DNA from: Dugong dugon
Lineage: Eukaryota; Chordata; Mammalia; Sirenia; Dugongidae
Reading direction: 5' to 3'
Length of the DNA: 64,000 bases
Assembly: GCA_030035585.1 (NCBI GenBank)
Contig: CM057475.1
Span: 6,490,100 to 6,554,099, forward strand
In this document: positions 10,890 through 20,660 of the stretch, one piece after another
Layout of the letters: each line of letters starts with the position of its first letter
Numbering within the stretch: the first letter of the stretch is position 1
Notes under the pieces: model-generated
Seen by the model: only the letters and a program-made list of their open reading frames with translations
What the model was told of the DNA's origin: nothing
The model's database searches: none
Translations under genes and position numbers: made by a program

Positions 10890-10987
10890 GTGACCCTGCT
10901 GATATTTGAAATGCCAGTGGTATAAATTTCAGCATCATAGCAACATTCAAGCCATCACAGTATTATGACAAACTGAGAGGTGGTGGG
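10890..10987 (-). repeat. Long-type AfroSINE, right part, split by the ERV-L
   Basis: The sequence 'gtgaccctgctgatatttga', then 'agcatcatagcaacattcaa' and 'tgacaaactgagaggtggtg', parallels 13,220-13,316. It resumes the element interrupted at 4,614. Confidence 0.78.
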
Positions 10988-11367
10988 GGTAGCCAGGAGG
11001 TGACCCAAACAACTCTGATTTCCCTCCTGTCATGCCTTTCCCAAGGCCAGGGTAAAGGCTGACCATGCCCCATTGGCCAAGAGTGAAAAGCCAGGAAAAA
11101 AGAGGGGACAGACTGGCAGAAACAGGCTTGCCTCTCAGCCTTTGACTCTTTGACCTCTTTGCCAGACCTAGTCCAAACCCCAGGTGCCAGCCCACTGCCA
11201 TGCTAGGCCAGGTCAGCCCCGTCAGCCATGCAGAGTTGCTAAAGTGGCAGGTCCTGCCTGGGTTTGGGGTGCAGAGCCTGGTACTGCTCCACACTTGCTG
11301 AGTGCCTCAGATTTCTCCTTTACAAAAACAAATCTCCTGACATTTTCCTTGTGGGGCTGTTATGTAA
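10988..11367. other. Non-coding stretch, nothing recognised
   Basis: No gene or repeat family is recognised. Opposing short open frames overlap here without similarity to known proteins. Confidence 0.4.
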
Positions 11368-11570
11368 TGAGGTTTCTTAGTCTCAGCACTACTGACATTT
11401 GGGGCCATATAATTCTTTGTTGTGGGGGTTGTCCTATACATTGTAGGATGTTTAGTGGCATCCCTGGCCTCTACCTTCTAGATGCCACTCTCCAGTTGTG
11501 ACAACAGAAAATGTCACCAGGCATTGCCAAATGTCCCTGGAGGGCAAAATCTCCCCAGCTGTGTACTCTT
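11368..11570 (-). repeat. MER20 (hAT-type DNA transposon)
   Basis: The minus-strand MER20 order is clear: 'ggtttcttagtctcagcact', 'actgacatttggggcc', 'tctttgttgtgggggttgtc', 'taggatgtttagtggcatcc', 'ccagttgtgacaacagaaaa' and 'cattgccaaatgtccctgg'. It is nearly full length and non-coding. Confidence 0.85.
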
Positions 11571-12302
11571 CCAGGGCTGCTCCCACATGGAGAGTGCTGG
11601 GGGAGGGAAGCATCATGAAATTGGTCCCTGAAACAGGCACTGCCTGAGAGAATCTTCACATGCTCAGAGCCTCCCCCACTCACCAGGTCCTGGGTACCCC
11701 CATCCAGGGGACATCTGTGCAGGGCTGCTGGGCAGTTAGTGAATTATGTGCTTGTCCTTCTTTTGCCTGTCTCCCTGGGCAGTTTTCCAACTTGCTCTTC
11801 CTTCAACCCGTAGTAAGAAATACAGTTACATCCAGCCCAGAACGAGCACAGAAACATTTCTATAAAGGGAAATTTTCATGAAACAAACTTAGCCTTCTTA
11901 TACGTACCATTCTTGTATTTCTCTTCTATTCTATTCCATTCCATTCTTTCATTTAAAAATTCTGTTTACAATTTACTAAGTGACTTCATAACCCCACTAA
12001 TGAGTTATGATCTGTAAAGTTTTTAAAAAAGTCCTAGATCAGTAACTCCAAGTGTCCCTGATTAAGTCCAATTTGTAGCTGCCCTGTTTATGGTGATGCT
12101 AGATTTTCATCTGGATGAAGAAATGGAGATCTGAGGCCCAAATGCAGCAACAGGCAGGGTCTGACCAGATTCAAGTAGGGGAGGGCAGGACCTCCTCTCC
12201 TTCTCCCCACCCCTGCCATGGTGGCTCCAGCAGGTGGGCCTTGCCTTTCTTCTTAGTGCTGTGTTCCCAGCCCCTAGCACAGAGTCGTTCATTTGTTAAA
12301 TA
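11571..12302. other. Non-coding stretch, nothing recognised
   Basis: It includes an A/T-rich part (about 11,880-12,110) and a purine-rich part. No coding or structural signal is supported. Confidence 0.4.
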
Positions 12303-12358
12303 GGAAGGAAGAGAGGGGGAAAAAAGGAAGAAAGGAAGGGAGGAAGGAAGGAAAGAAA
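12303..12358. repeat. Purine-only (GGAA)n-like simple repeat
   Basis: The stretch consists of G and A only, rich in ggaa and gaaa words. It is a low-complexity tract immediately before a MIR relic. Confidence 0.8.
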
Positions 12359-12359
12359 T

Positions 12360-12570
12360 CCTCACTTACTGAGCACTTGATATAAGATAAGCACTTTATA
12401 TAATCTAATATCAGTGACTCATATGTATCATTATTAGCATCTAATTTACTACTCACAACAACCTAGTGAGGCAGGACTTACTCTTGCTCTTCACGGAGGA
12501 GGAACGTGGAGTTCAGGGAGGTTCAATACCTGGTGGTGGAGGGCTCAGACCTAGGGCTCTAGGCCCCTTA
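12360..12570 (-). repeat. MIR copy
   Basis: The minus-strand MIR order is visible: 'cttactgagcacttgatata', 'taagcactttatataatcta', 'actcacaacaacctagtgag', 'ggaggaacgtggagttcagg' and 'gggctcagacctagg'. It is one of the longer MIR copies in the window. Confidence 0.72.
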
Positions 12571-12888
12571 GAGATCGACCATCTCAGGGGCAGGGGGGTG
12601 GGGGGGCTGCAACTGGCACTTCAAAAGCTCCTCCAGGAGCTTCTGAAATGCCTGCTGTGGGCTGAGAACCTCTGCTCAGCACCATACTGCCCTCTTTTGG
12701 GGAGCTCTCGGCCTCCCCGCAGCCCCCACACTCCTGGTTCATCCTCTTGGGCCTCCTTGGAGCTCACTCTCAAGACCTATGGCCACAGGAGGCCCTTTGA
12801 GCCCCTGTACCTTATCCCACCTGGGATTTCAATGTCTGCAGGACAAGGATCTTGATACGTGCCCTGCCTTGATTAACTTGCACACGGC

Positions 12889-13410
12889 TCTCTGGCTGAG
12901 AGCTTTGGAACCAGACAGACTTTGCTGTTGTCATTGTTAGTTGCCGTTGAGTCAACTGTGACTCTGACTCATACGACAGATGGAAATGTTGCCCAGTTCT
13001 GTGCCATCTTCATGATTGTTGATATGTTCAAGTCAATTGTTGTGGCCACTGTGTATTTTGAGTGCCTTCCAGCCTAGGGGGCTAATCTTCCACTATTATA
13101 TTGGACAGTATTCTGTTGTGATCCATAGGATTTTCATTGGCTGATTTTCTGAAGTAGATCTCCAGGCTTTTCTTTCCAGTCTGTCTTAGTGACCCTGCTG
13201 GTGTTTGAAATACCATTAGTGACCCTGCTGGTGTTTGAAATACCAGTGGCATAGCTTCAAGCATCACAGCAACATGCAAGCCACCACAGTATGACAAACT
13301 GACAGAGGGGTGGTGGAGACAGACTTTAAACAAGTCAATTTGCCTGAGCTTCAGTCTTGTCCTTGTAAAATGGGTAAAATCACCCCTACTTCCTTGGGGT
13401 GACTGATACT
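12889..13410 (+). repeat. MIR split by a long AfroSINE
   Basis: The left part reads 'gagagctttggaaccagaca' and the right part 'caagtcaatttgcctgagct', then 'tccttgtaaaatgggtaaaa', as in sense-strand MIR. The AfroSINE at 12,924-13,316 separates them. Confidence 0.7.
12924..13316 (-). repeat. Long-type AfroSINE with target duplications
   Basis: This is the clearest uninterrupted copy of the long subtype. An RTE-like tail ('tgccatcttcatgattgttg') is followed on the plus strand by 'ttctgttgtgatccatagga' and 'ttctgaagtagatctccagg', then a 'gaccctgctggtgtttgaaa' region. An 11-bp duplication, agacagacttt, flanks it (12,913-12,923 and 13,317-13,327). A 30-bp segment is tandemly doubled (13,186-13,215 and 13,216-13,245). 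Confidence 0.82.
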
Positions 13411-13759
13411 TGTAGAAGCTCCAAGGGCTCCTAGGGGGTCCAGGAGTAAGAGACACTTGGGAGTGCTGGGAGTGGGGGTACCCTCAGCAACTGTCCTGTG
13501 TTCTCTCTGTCTCCTGGGAAGAGAGCCAGGCCATTTGGGGAGGGGAGCCCAGGTTCGTGGAGCAGCTCTTGAGTGTCCCAGGCTTAGGCAGAGGGAGAAG
13601 TCTCCAGGCACAAGAGGGCAGGGGTATTGCAGAATTCACCCTTCCATGGACTCAATATCCCCCAGACTGGCTGACCCAGCCCAAGCAGTGAGCTAGAAGA
13701 GGGAAGACTAAGCATCAGCACGTGTTGGGCAGTTTAAGATGTCCATCCACTGATAGAGC
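13411..13759. other. Non-coding stretch, nothing recognised
   Basis: Opposite-strand open frames of about 80 codons overlap here and resemble nothing known. Confidence 0.4.
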
Positions 13760-13870
13760 TTCTACACTTGCCAAGCACTTTACATCCATGATCTCAGTCA
13801 GCTGACCTGGAAGTTAGGTAGGGATAATACCAAAGGAATTTTAGATGGAGAAACTGAGACCCAGGCAGGT
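13760..13870 (-). repeat. MIR fragment
   Basis: The segment contains 'caagcactttacatccatga' and 'tctcagtcagctgacctg', then 'atggagaaactgagacccag', in minus-strand MIR order. Confidence 0.7.
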
Positions 13871-14149
13871 CCAGGACCTCGCTCGGCTAGTTCATTTGCA
13901 ATAAAACCTGTTTTGCTGGGTAGTTGTAAAGAGTAGAGGCTGACAATGTAGAGACCAGAACAGGCTCACACAGAATAAGTACTCAACGAATGGAAGCTTC
14001 CACCATTAAATACCCTGGGTTTTAGACGCTGACGGGTAGGGACCAAATCCCACAAGCACTCCTGCAGTGGTAACATGCACGAACGAGACAGCTGAGTGGC
14101 TTAAATGAGCTCATGGCTGTCAAGGCCCAGCTTATACTACCAGTTGAGA

Positions 14150-14350
14150 ATAGTTGCCATCGAGTCGATTCCGACTCATGCTGACTTCATGTGTTTCAAA
14201 GTAGAACTGTGCTCCATATGGTTTTCAATGGCTGTTTCTTCAGAAGTAGATCACCAGGCCTTTCTTCTGAGTCACCCCTGGGTGAACTTGAACCTCCAAC
14301 CTTTCAGTTAGCAGCCGAGTGTGTTAACCATTTGTACCACCCAGGGACTC
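14150..14350 (-). repeat. AfroSINE copy
   Basis: Nearly full length: 'gttgccatcgagtcgattcc' begins it on the plus strand, and 'taaccatttgtaccaccc' followed by 'agggactc' ends it. It is less diverged than the copy at 701-909. Confidence 0.88.
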
Positions 14351-14379
14351 GCAGCACATAGTAACACAAGCAAACAAAC

Positions 14380-14440
14380 AAAACAACCCAAACCCACTGC
14401 CACTGAACGGATTCCGACTCCTAGTGACCCTATAGTAGGT
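14380..14440 (-). repeat. AfroSINE tail fragment
   Basis: Following an 'aacaaacaaaacaaccc' stretch, the sequence 'ctgccactgaacggattccg' and 'actcctagtgaccctatag' matches only the tail of the SINE. It is a strongly 5'-truncated copy. Confidence 0.7.
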
Positions 14441-14486
14441 ACTCACTAAATGTGGCTTGCATCGTCTCCAATGCCCAGACAGGGGC

Positions 14487-14715
14487 AGTATGACGCAGTG
14501 CAAAGGCCATGAACTGAAGCCAGACTCCTTGGGCTTGAATCCTGCCTCTGCTAGCTGTGTGTGGCCCTGGACAGATTTCCAAGTCTCCTGTGCCTCAGTT
14601 TCCTCATCTGTAAAATTCAACTCATAATATTACCTATCTTGTGGGGTGGTTATCAGGAGCACTAATGAGTATCTGTGAAGTGGCTGGCACCTTGTACCCA
14701 TCCAATAAATGTCAT
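14487..14715 (+). repeat. MIR, nearly full length
   Basis: The sense-strand MIR order is well preserved: 'gaagccagactccttgggct', 'tgaatcctgcctctgctagc', 'tgtgcctcagtttcctcatc', 'tgtaaaattcaactcataat' and 'agtggctggcacc', ending in 'ccaataaatg'. Confidence 0.85.
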
Positions 14716-15531
14716 CACTACCATCCCCACATAACCTGCTGAATCAGGGCCAGGGGGTCAGACTCTTGGTTGCTGTGGGGTCACCAGGGGCACTGGGGTG
14801 ACTTTGCAATTCCCTGGCATGAAAGGCAGAGAGAAGTCAGGTACAGTGACCAAGCAGACTCCCTGCCCCAGAATGTCTATGTCCTTGGGCCCACCTCCTG
14901 TGTTTGCCCTCTTGTTCCTGGCATCTCTGCCTTCAGGAGTCGCACACCTCCCCCCTGCTCAGGACAGAGCTCCACGGTCTGTTTGCACGAGAGCCACTTC
15001 CCAACATCAGTCGGTGATGCTCCCCTTGAAAACAGGTCTTCAGCTTCCGGGTGGTTACCTGAATCCTGCCAGAAGTTGTCCTCAGTACAGAAATCACTGC
15101 TCAGTTACAATTTAGACAACTGCCTTTGCCCTTGAAGCTTCAGAGTAAATGTAGGCCTGAAGGTTTACCTTTCCTTCTCTTCCTTTGGCGGGGCTGCAGT
15201 GGGGTGTGTGTGCATGCAGAACGAAGTGTCTGGCAGATGTGAATGGGCCCTGAGGTATCAGGCGGGGGCCCCACATTGCTGTGGAGTGTGGGTACCTCAC
15301 TTTCCTCATCTGCACAACAAGGGCTAGGTCCTTCACCTCAAGCACTAAAGGTGCATGGATCCCAGCCCTTTTTGGCACAAAGGAAAGTGATAATGATGTG
15401 TAAGTATCCAAAGGTCACTGTGGGTTGGGGTCACTCCTGCACAGCACCAGCTGCCCTGCAGAGGAGCAATGAGTAGGGATCAACTGTCCCCTGAAGCTCA
15501 GGGTTTCTCATTGGCCACCTCTGGAAAGCAG
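14716..15531. other. Non-coding stretch, nothing recognised
   Basis: Two + frames of 121 and 105 codons overlap at 14,770-15,135 and carry no recognisable domain. No splice-flanked exon could be defended. Confidence 0.4.
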
Positions 15532-15542
15532 TGACCCAAGTT

Positions 15543-15837
15543 GGAGTTTGCTGTTGTTACCTGCCATCTGGTTGGTCCGTGACTCATGGCAACCGCATGT
15601 GTGGCAGAGTAAAATTGTGCAACGTAGGGTTTACACTGGCTGATTTTCGGGAGTAAATCGCAAGGTCTTTCTTCCTAGTCTGTTAGTCTGGAATCTCTGC
15701 TAAGATCTGTTCGGCATCATAGCAATATGCAAGCCTCTGCAGATGGATGGGTGGTGGCTGCACTTGAAGTGCATTGGCTGGGAATAGAATCTGGGTCTCC
15801 CTCGTGGAAGGCAAGAATTCTACCACTGAACCACCAA
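15543..15837 (-). repeat. SINE with a tRNA-Gly-like head and AfroSINE-like body
   Basis: On the minus strand it begins with a tRNA-Gly-like head and passes through a 'gcagccaccacccatccat' linker. It continues into the long-AfroSINE body ('cttgcatattgctatgatgc', 'gaagaaagaccttgcgattt') and the SINE tail. Imperfect 11-bp flanks, tgacccaagtt (15,532-15,542) and tgacctcagtt (15,838-15,848), look like target duplications. It appears to be the only copy here that keeps the 5' head of the long subtype. Confidence 0.75.
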
Positions 15838-15840
15838 TGA
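15770..15840 (-). pseudogene. tRNA-Gly-derived SINE head
   Basis: The reverse complement reads ttggtggttcagtggtagaa, then ttcttgccttccacgag, and ends attcccagccaatgca. This is very close to tRNA-Gly(GCC) and has the standard length of 71 nt. The A-box region is intact. The B box is altered and the T stem no longer pairs well. The anticodon position reads TCC. It lies directly in front of a SINE body between target duplications, so it is a SINE head and not a functional tRNA gene. Confidence 0.75.
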
Positions 15841-15884
15841 CCTCAGTTAGAGAAAAATTTCAAAATAGGACAATTGAGAAAAGA

Positions 15885-16070
15885 AAGTATTTCTTTTATA
15901 TCTACCATGTGCCAGGTGTTTTTCATACATCTTGTTCAATACAGTGCCCCTTTGAGATGGGGACTGTTAGTATTCCCATTTTACAGAGGGGGAAGCTGAG
16001 GCCCAGAGGACTTGCTGAGAGGCAGCAGAGCTGGCCTGTGAATATAGATCTGCCTGTCCTCAAATCCCTG
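15885..16070 (-). repeat. MIR copy next to the 57-bp minisatellite
   Basis: The order 'atctaccatgtgccaggtgt', 'ccattttacagagggggaag', 'ctgaggcccagaggacttgc' and 'agatctgcctgtcctcaa' is minus-strand MIR. It ends about 45 bp before the minisatellite. Confidence 0.75.
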
Positions 16071-16114
16071 CCATGCTGCTCCAGCAGGCCTCCTGGGAGC
16101 TGTGCAGAATCTCC

Positions 16115-17040
16115 ACCCTAGGGCAGCTTCCTGAAGGTCTGAGGGACTGGGTGGTGCCTCTGGCCTCTGTAGGCACACATGGCCTTCCTGAAAGTCTGAG
16201 GGATGGGATGATGTCTGTGGCCTCTGTAGGCACACACGACCTTCTTGAAAGTTTGAGGGATGGGGTGACGCCTGTGGCCTCTGTAGGCACACACGACCTT
16301 CTTGAAAGTCTGAGGGATGGGGTGACACCTGTGCTCTCTGTAGGCACCCATGGCCTTCCTGAAAGTCTGAGGGATGGGGTGATGTCTGTGCTCTCTGTAG
16401 GCACCCATGGCCTTCCTGAAAGTCTGAGGGATGGGGTGACGTCTGTGGCCTCTGTAGGCACCCATGGCCTTCCTGAAATTCTGAGGGATGGGATGACACC
16501 TTGGCCTCTGTAGGCACACGTGGCCTTCCTGAAAGTCTGAGGGATGGGGTGACGCCTGTGCTCTCTGTAGGCAAACATGGCCTTCCTGAAAATCTGAGGG
16601 ATAGGATGACACCTTGGCCTCTGTAGGCACACATGGCCTTCCTGAAAGTCTGAGGGACCCAGGTGACACCTGTGCTCTCTGTAGGCAAACATGGCCTTCC
16701 TGAAAGTCTGAGGGATGGGGTGACGCCTGTGGCCTCTGTAGGCACCCATGGCCTTCCTGAAAGTCTGAGGGATAGGATGACACCTTGGCCTCTGTAGGCA
16801 CACATGGCCTTCCTGAAAAACTGAGGGATGAGGTGACACCTGTGGCCTCTGTAGGCACACATGGCCTTCCTGAAAGCCTGAGGGATGGGGTGATGCCTGT
16901 GCTTTCTGTAGGCACGAGGGGTCTTTCTGAAGGTCTGAGGGGAAGGAGAAATGCCCGTGGCCTTTGTAGGCATCAGGGATCTTCCTGCAGGTCTGAGGGG
17001 ACAGGGAGACACTCAAGGCCTCTGTAGGCACGAGTGATCT
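16115..17040. repeat. 57-bp minisatellite, about 16 units
   Basis: Units such as ggccttcctgaaagtctgag followed by 'ggatggggtgac' and 'ctctgtaggcac' repeat head to tail. The 'taggca' landmark recurs every 57 bp, with some 56- and 58-bp units (for example at 16,171, 16,228, 16,285, 16,342 and 16,399). The outermost units are the most diverged. Because units are close to 19 codons, minus-strand frames of 343, 323 and 265 codons stay open in three phases at once. They run into flanking MIR sequence, so I do not call them genes. Confidence 0.92.
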
Positions 17041-17139
17041 TCTTAAGGAAGATCTGACTCTTTGCTGAGTGGTATGGCCTCCTTTCTACTGAACCTGTTG
17101 GATGCTGATGTGAGCTTTAGTTATAGAAAGACAGTTAGG

Positions 17140-17275
17140 ACAAGACACAGGCTTTGGATTCAGAGCCAATTTTAAGTCTTAGCCCTCGTTAACTGTGCAT
17201 CCTTGGGCAATTACCTAACCTCGCTGAAGTGCAGTTCTTGTCTCTGTGAAGGGGATTACAGAACCTAGCATGCTG
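17140..17275 (+). repeat. MIR copy
   Basis: Sense-strand MIR features: 'ggctttggattcagagccaa', 'cttgggcaattacctaacct' and 'ctgtgaaggggattacagaa'. Diverged but ordered. Confidence 0.7.
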
Positions 17276-19524
17276 TACGACTGAGGCTAAAACCAGATGA
17301 CTAGGGAGGGGCCTTGCACACAGGAGGAGCACAACCAGTGATGGTTCTGGTGGGAATGGCTCTGGTCGGCTGAGCTGAAGGGAAGAAAGTGGGTTTTAGC
17401 TCAGTGGATCTGAACTCAGACCCACTGACCTCTGCAGCCTTCAGGCCTGACCTCCCTCAGGAGGGGCAGACAGAGCCAAGAAGTGGATGAGTGGGTGGTC
17501 ATAGCACATGGCATGGCTGTCCCCAGACAGGACAAGCCAAGGGGCAACTCCAGGAGGCAGGCAGGCTGCAGGGTCGGGTTTAAGTCCAGCTGCAGATGGA
17601 GTGTGGAGGGCGACCGCAGTTCTGCCCGGCTGACTCTATGTGTGGCACCCTGTCAGAGTTTTGGAAACTCCTCCAGAGGCTTCTCAAGCAAGTCAAGGTG
17701 TTTCCTCTCTGCCCTTGCTTCCCTAAGCTCCGGTGAAGGCTGAGAGATGTGAGATGGCTGAGACTGAATCCTTCCCCTGTCCCAGCCCCACAGGCCCTTG
17801 GCAGCCCCAGTCTCAGGGTTCCAGACCCCCTGCAGCAGCAGCCTCTCAAGGAAAGGAGGGACCTACTGAGGAGGGGACTGGGCCCAGGAGCGCAGAGGCC
17901 CCAAGTTGCTCCTGGTCTCCCGCTGAAGCCTGTGGGCCCACCTTGGTGGGATCTGGAAGACTGTGCAGGGCCCTGGCGACAGGAGCAGCACTCATGTCTC
18001 CCCTACCTGGACTGTAGCCTCGGGGGTCAGCAGAGCAGAGAACAGAGGTCCCCAAGTGAGGCATTCCACTTTCACATGCCACAGTCAAGAAGAATGTTCC
18101 CTTTCCCCTCATACTGAGAACAGCTGGACTTTCACGTCCTGTGAAGAAAGCTACTAACAGTTTACTGGTTCTTCTGACTGGTTCTCTTCCTTCTGGATTC
18201 CCAAATATTCCAATTCTCACTCACTGACATGAGCTTGGAAGGAATTATACTTTGCAGAGTGGTCTTCAGGCTTCCACCAAGGGCCGAGGTCAGCTGACCT
18301 CATGCTCCCAGCACAGACCAGTTCTGCTCCTCCTTGGCATTGGGGGGTCCACGTGTTACAGCAACATTCATCCCAGAAGTAGTCCCCAGGGAAGGTTCCA
18401 GAATGATACTGATGACTTACATTGGGATGACACATCTCAGCAGTGCTCCACATGCTCCATTTTTGGGTCTTGATCTGTGTGCCATGACCTGTCTCCTTTA
18501 CCTTCCCCTTACCCCCTCCACCTCTGCCGGCTCACATCAGGTGGCCCCTTGGAACCAAGTAGAAATTATGACGGCATCTTGAGTTTTTCCAACTAACTAA
18601 ATAAAAAGTAAGATTTAGTTCCAGGATTATGGATTGGCTGGATTTGGTAAAATGTGGTTTGAACCCTCCAATGCAAGTCAAACCAAGACCCATTCCAACC
18701 TCCTTATACGCTGTTGAGAGTTGCCAGTGCAACTGGTGAGGATGCTGCTCAGCCCTCCACCAGGGCAGCTTTCTCTCCCGTAGCCCTGGGCAGATGGTGC
18801 GAGCTCCCAAGGGCCAGTAAGGAAGACGTCCAGCCCTGGCTCTGTTGGTAGGTCTCAGTTACTGGCATAGACTGTAGGAATAAAGCTATTTCAAGACATG
18901 GGGCTACCCTTCCTCCATCAGGGTCTCTAGGACTTCCATAGGATCAGCAGCAAGGAAGCAAAAAATGCAGACACTTGCTGTGTCCTGATTGAAAAGACAC
19001 TGGCGTGGATGTTTTATTCCCCCGAGGACGCATGCCTTCCTTTTCTCTTGCCTTCCTTGTCTCTGTTTAGCTCTCCCCAGGTTTCCAGGGAATCCAAGCT
19101 CCACTTACGGGCTCAACATTCCTCCAGCCCCCACCTGCTTCCTGAGCAAGCAAGTTGCTGTCACCCCACAGAGCTTCTTGCCCTCAAAGAGTGAGGACAA
19201 TTGCTCCCACCCTAAAGACCCAGGAGCAGACACACTTGGACTCAGGTCACCCAGAGGTGACTATTTATAAACCACCATGATAAGCACAATCTGCCCTCCC
19301 AGTGGAGCCACCCCGCCACACTGTGCATCTGGTGACTTCACTACTAAGCCACCCTTCACAGCGCCCCAAAGGCAAACTGAACGTTTCCTGTACCAACCAA
19401 ACTTGGAGAACTGGCTCAGGGCAGGGGCACAGGCTCCGGGGCCAGTCACGGACTAGTTTAACAACCAGGACAGCCACTGCCTTTTTTGCACAAATTTATC
19501 CTTCTCAACTAACGTTCCTGTACA
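17276..19524. other. Non-coding stretch, nothing recognised
   Basis: It holds many short overlapping open frames on both strands (the longest about 124 codons), none with a recognisable domain. No transposon family was identified. A unique-sequence exon could hide here, but nothing in the sequence singles one out. Confidence 0.4.
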
Positions 19525-19737
19525 GCAGTGTCGGCAAACTTTTTTCTGTAAAAGGCCACGTATTAAACTTTTTTCTTTTGGCAAGACATATGGCCTCTGT
19601 CACTACTGCTTGACTCTGTTGTTGTAGTGTGAAGCAGTCATAGTATGTAAACAAACAAGTGTGGCTGCATGCCAATAAAACTTTATTTACAAAAACAGGT
19701 GTCCAGCTCACAGGCCCTTGTTTCCCAACCACTATTG
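19525..19737 (+). repeat. hAT-like MITE
   Basis: It begins gcagtgtcggcaaacttttt and contains 'ctgtaaaaggccacgtatta', 'aagcagtcatagtatgtaaa' and 'ccaataaaactttatttaca'. The same family recurs at 25,381-25,715. The composition is that of a common mammalian hAT-type non-autonomous transposon, which I do not name with confidence. Confidence 0.7.
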
Positions 19738-20149
19738 TAAGTGGACCTTGTATAACATGCACATTTGTTTAATACACTCTCCACAAGTCCTGTAATTAGG
19801 GGGGTATTTAAAAATCCTAAATTACTTTTCTAAAGGTTATCTACCTTTCCACATACTCATTACTGCTCTTCACAACGAGAAAAAAGATTTTTAATTCAGT
19901 TGTGCCCACGCTGTGGGAGCCTGGTTTGGGACACCCCCCCACCCCTGCCCCACCCCAAAGAGTAGGAGAACCTCATGTTGGGGACGCACTTGCTCTCAGA
20001 GTCCATGGGCCATTATTTTTAAAAAAGTCATTTTCCTCTTTTTTATAAACATTCTGTGATACATCCTGCCTGACCCAGTACTGGGGGAGACAAGATAACC
20101 AGTCTCTTCCAACCCTAACACTGGTGGCCAGGTTGTCGCCTCCACTTGG

Positions 20150-20660
20150 CAGCACAGGGACCTGGGCACATACGCAGGCTTGGGCCCACACGGCTACGTA
20201 GGAGTGGAGTGCCTGCACACGCGACATGCAAGGGTAAAGTCCCCAGGTACACAGTGTGTATGGAAATGGCTTATCCCTTCCAGCGCACCGGCCTTTCCCC
20301 ACGCGGCCCCTCCCCAGGTGGTACCCCCCACGCGGTACCCCCCAAGCGGTCCCCCCACGCGGTGCTTCCGCCCCCACAGACCATGCAGTAACACACACAG
20401 CACACGAACACCTGAACCCGCTACCTGCTCGCACCACCGCCTGCAAAGCTGCCGGCCCACGTCCCTGCATGGTGACAAGCACATAGAGCCCTGTGTGTCC
20501 AGACGGTGAACGCCTGCCTGCAGTGAGTGGGCCTCCACGCTCACGCCAAGGACCCAGACAAGCGTCTGCACCCTACCTTGCACTCTCCGCATGGCTGCGC
20601 TGCTCTCCAGGCCCTCCTACGAGCGAGTGGGGACACCCGACTCTTCCGGCGGCGGCCGGC
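20150..20660. other. CpG-rich stretch, weak island candidate
   Basis: CpG dinucleotides cluster here (cacgcggt words, gcgcaccgg, cggcggcggccgg), unlike most of the left 27 kb. This could be a small CpG island or a GC-rich repeat. No promoter elements or first exon can be shown. Confidence 0.35.
20288..20372. repeat. Short GC-rich tandem repeat
   Basis: Words of the form ccccccacgcggt recur four or five times with about 15-25 bp spacing ('cccacgcggc', 'ccccacgcggtac', 'ccccaagcggtcc', 'cccacgcggtgc'). It is a small irregular tandem tract inside the CpG-rich stretch. Confidence 0.6.

Noticed and set aside
12303-12358. Polypurine tract of a second retroelement
   Set aside because: No LTR or element body follows; it is a simple repeat beside a MIR.
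15770-15840. Functional tRNA-Gly gene
   Set aside because: The T stem and B box are altered, the first bases fall in a target duplication, and it is fused to a SINE body.
15981-17031. A 343-codon minus-strand frame as a repeat-protein gene
   Set aside because: Two other minus frames are equally open over the same minisatellite, and the frame extends into a MIR relic. This is better explained by a unit length near a multiple of three.
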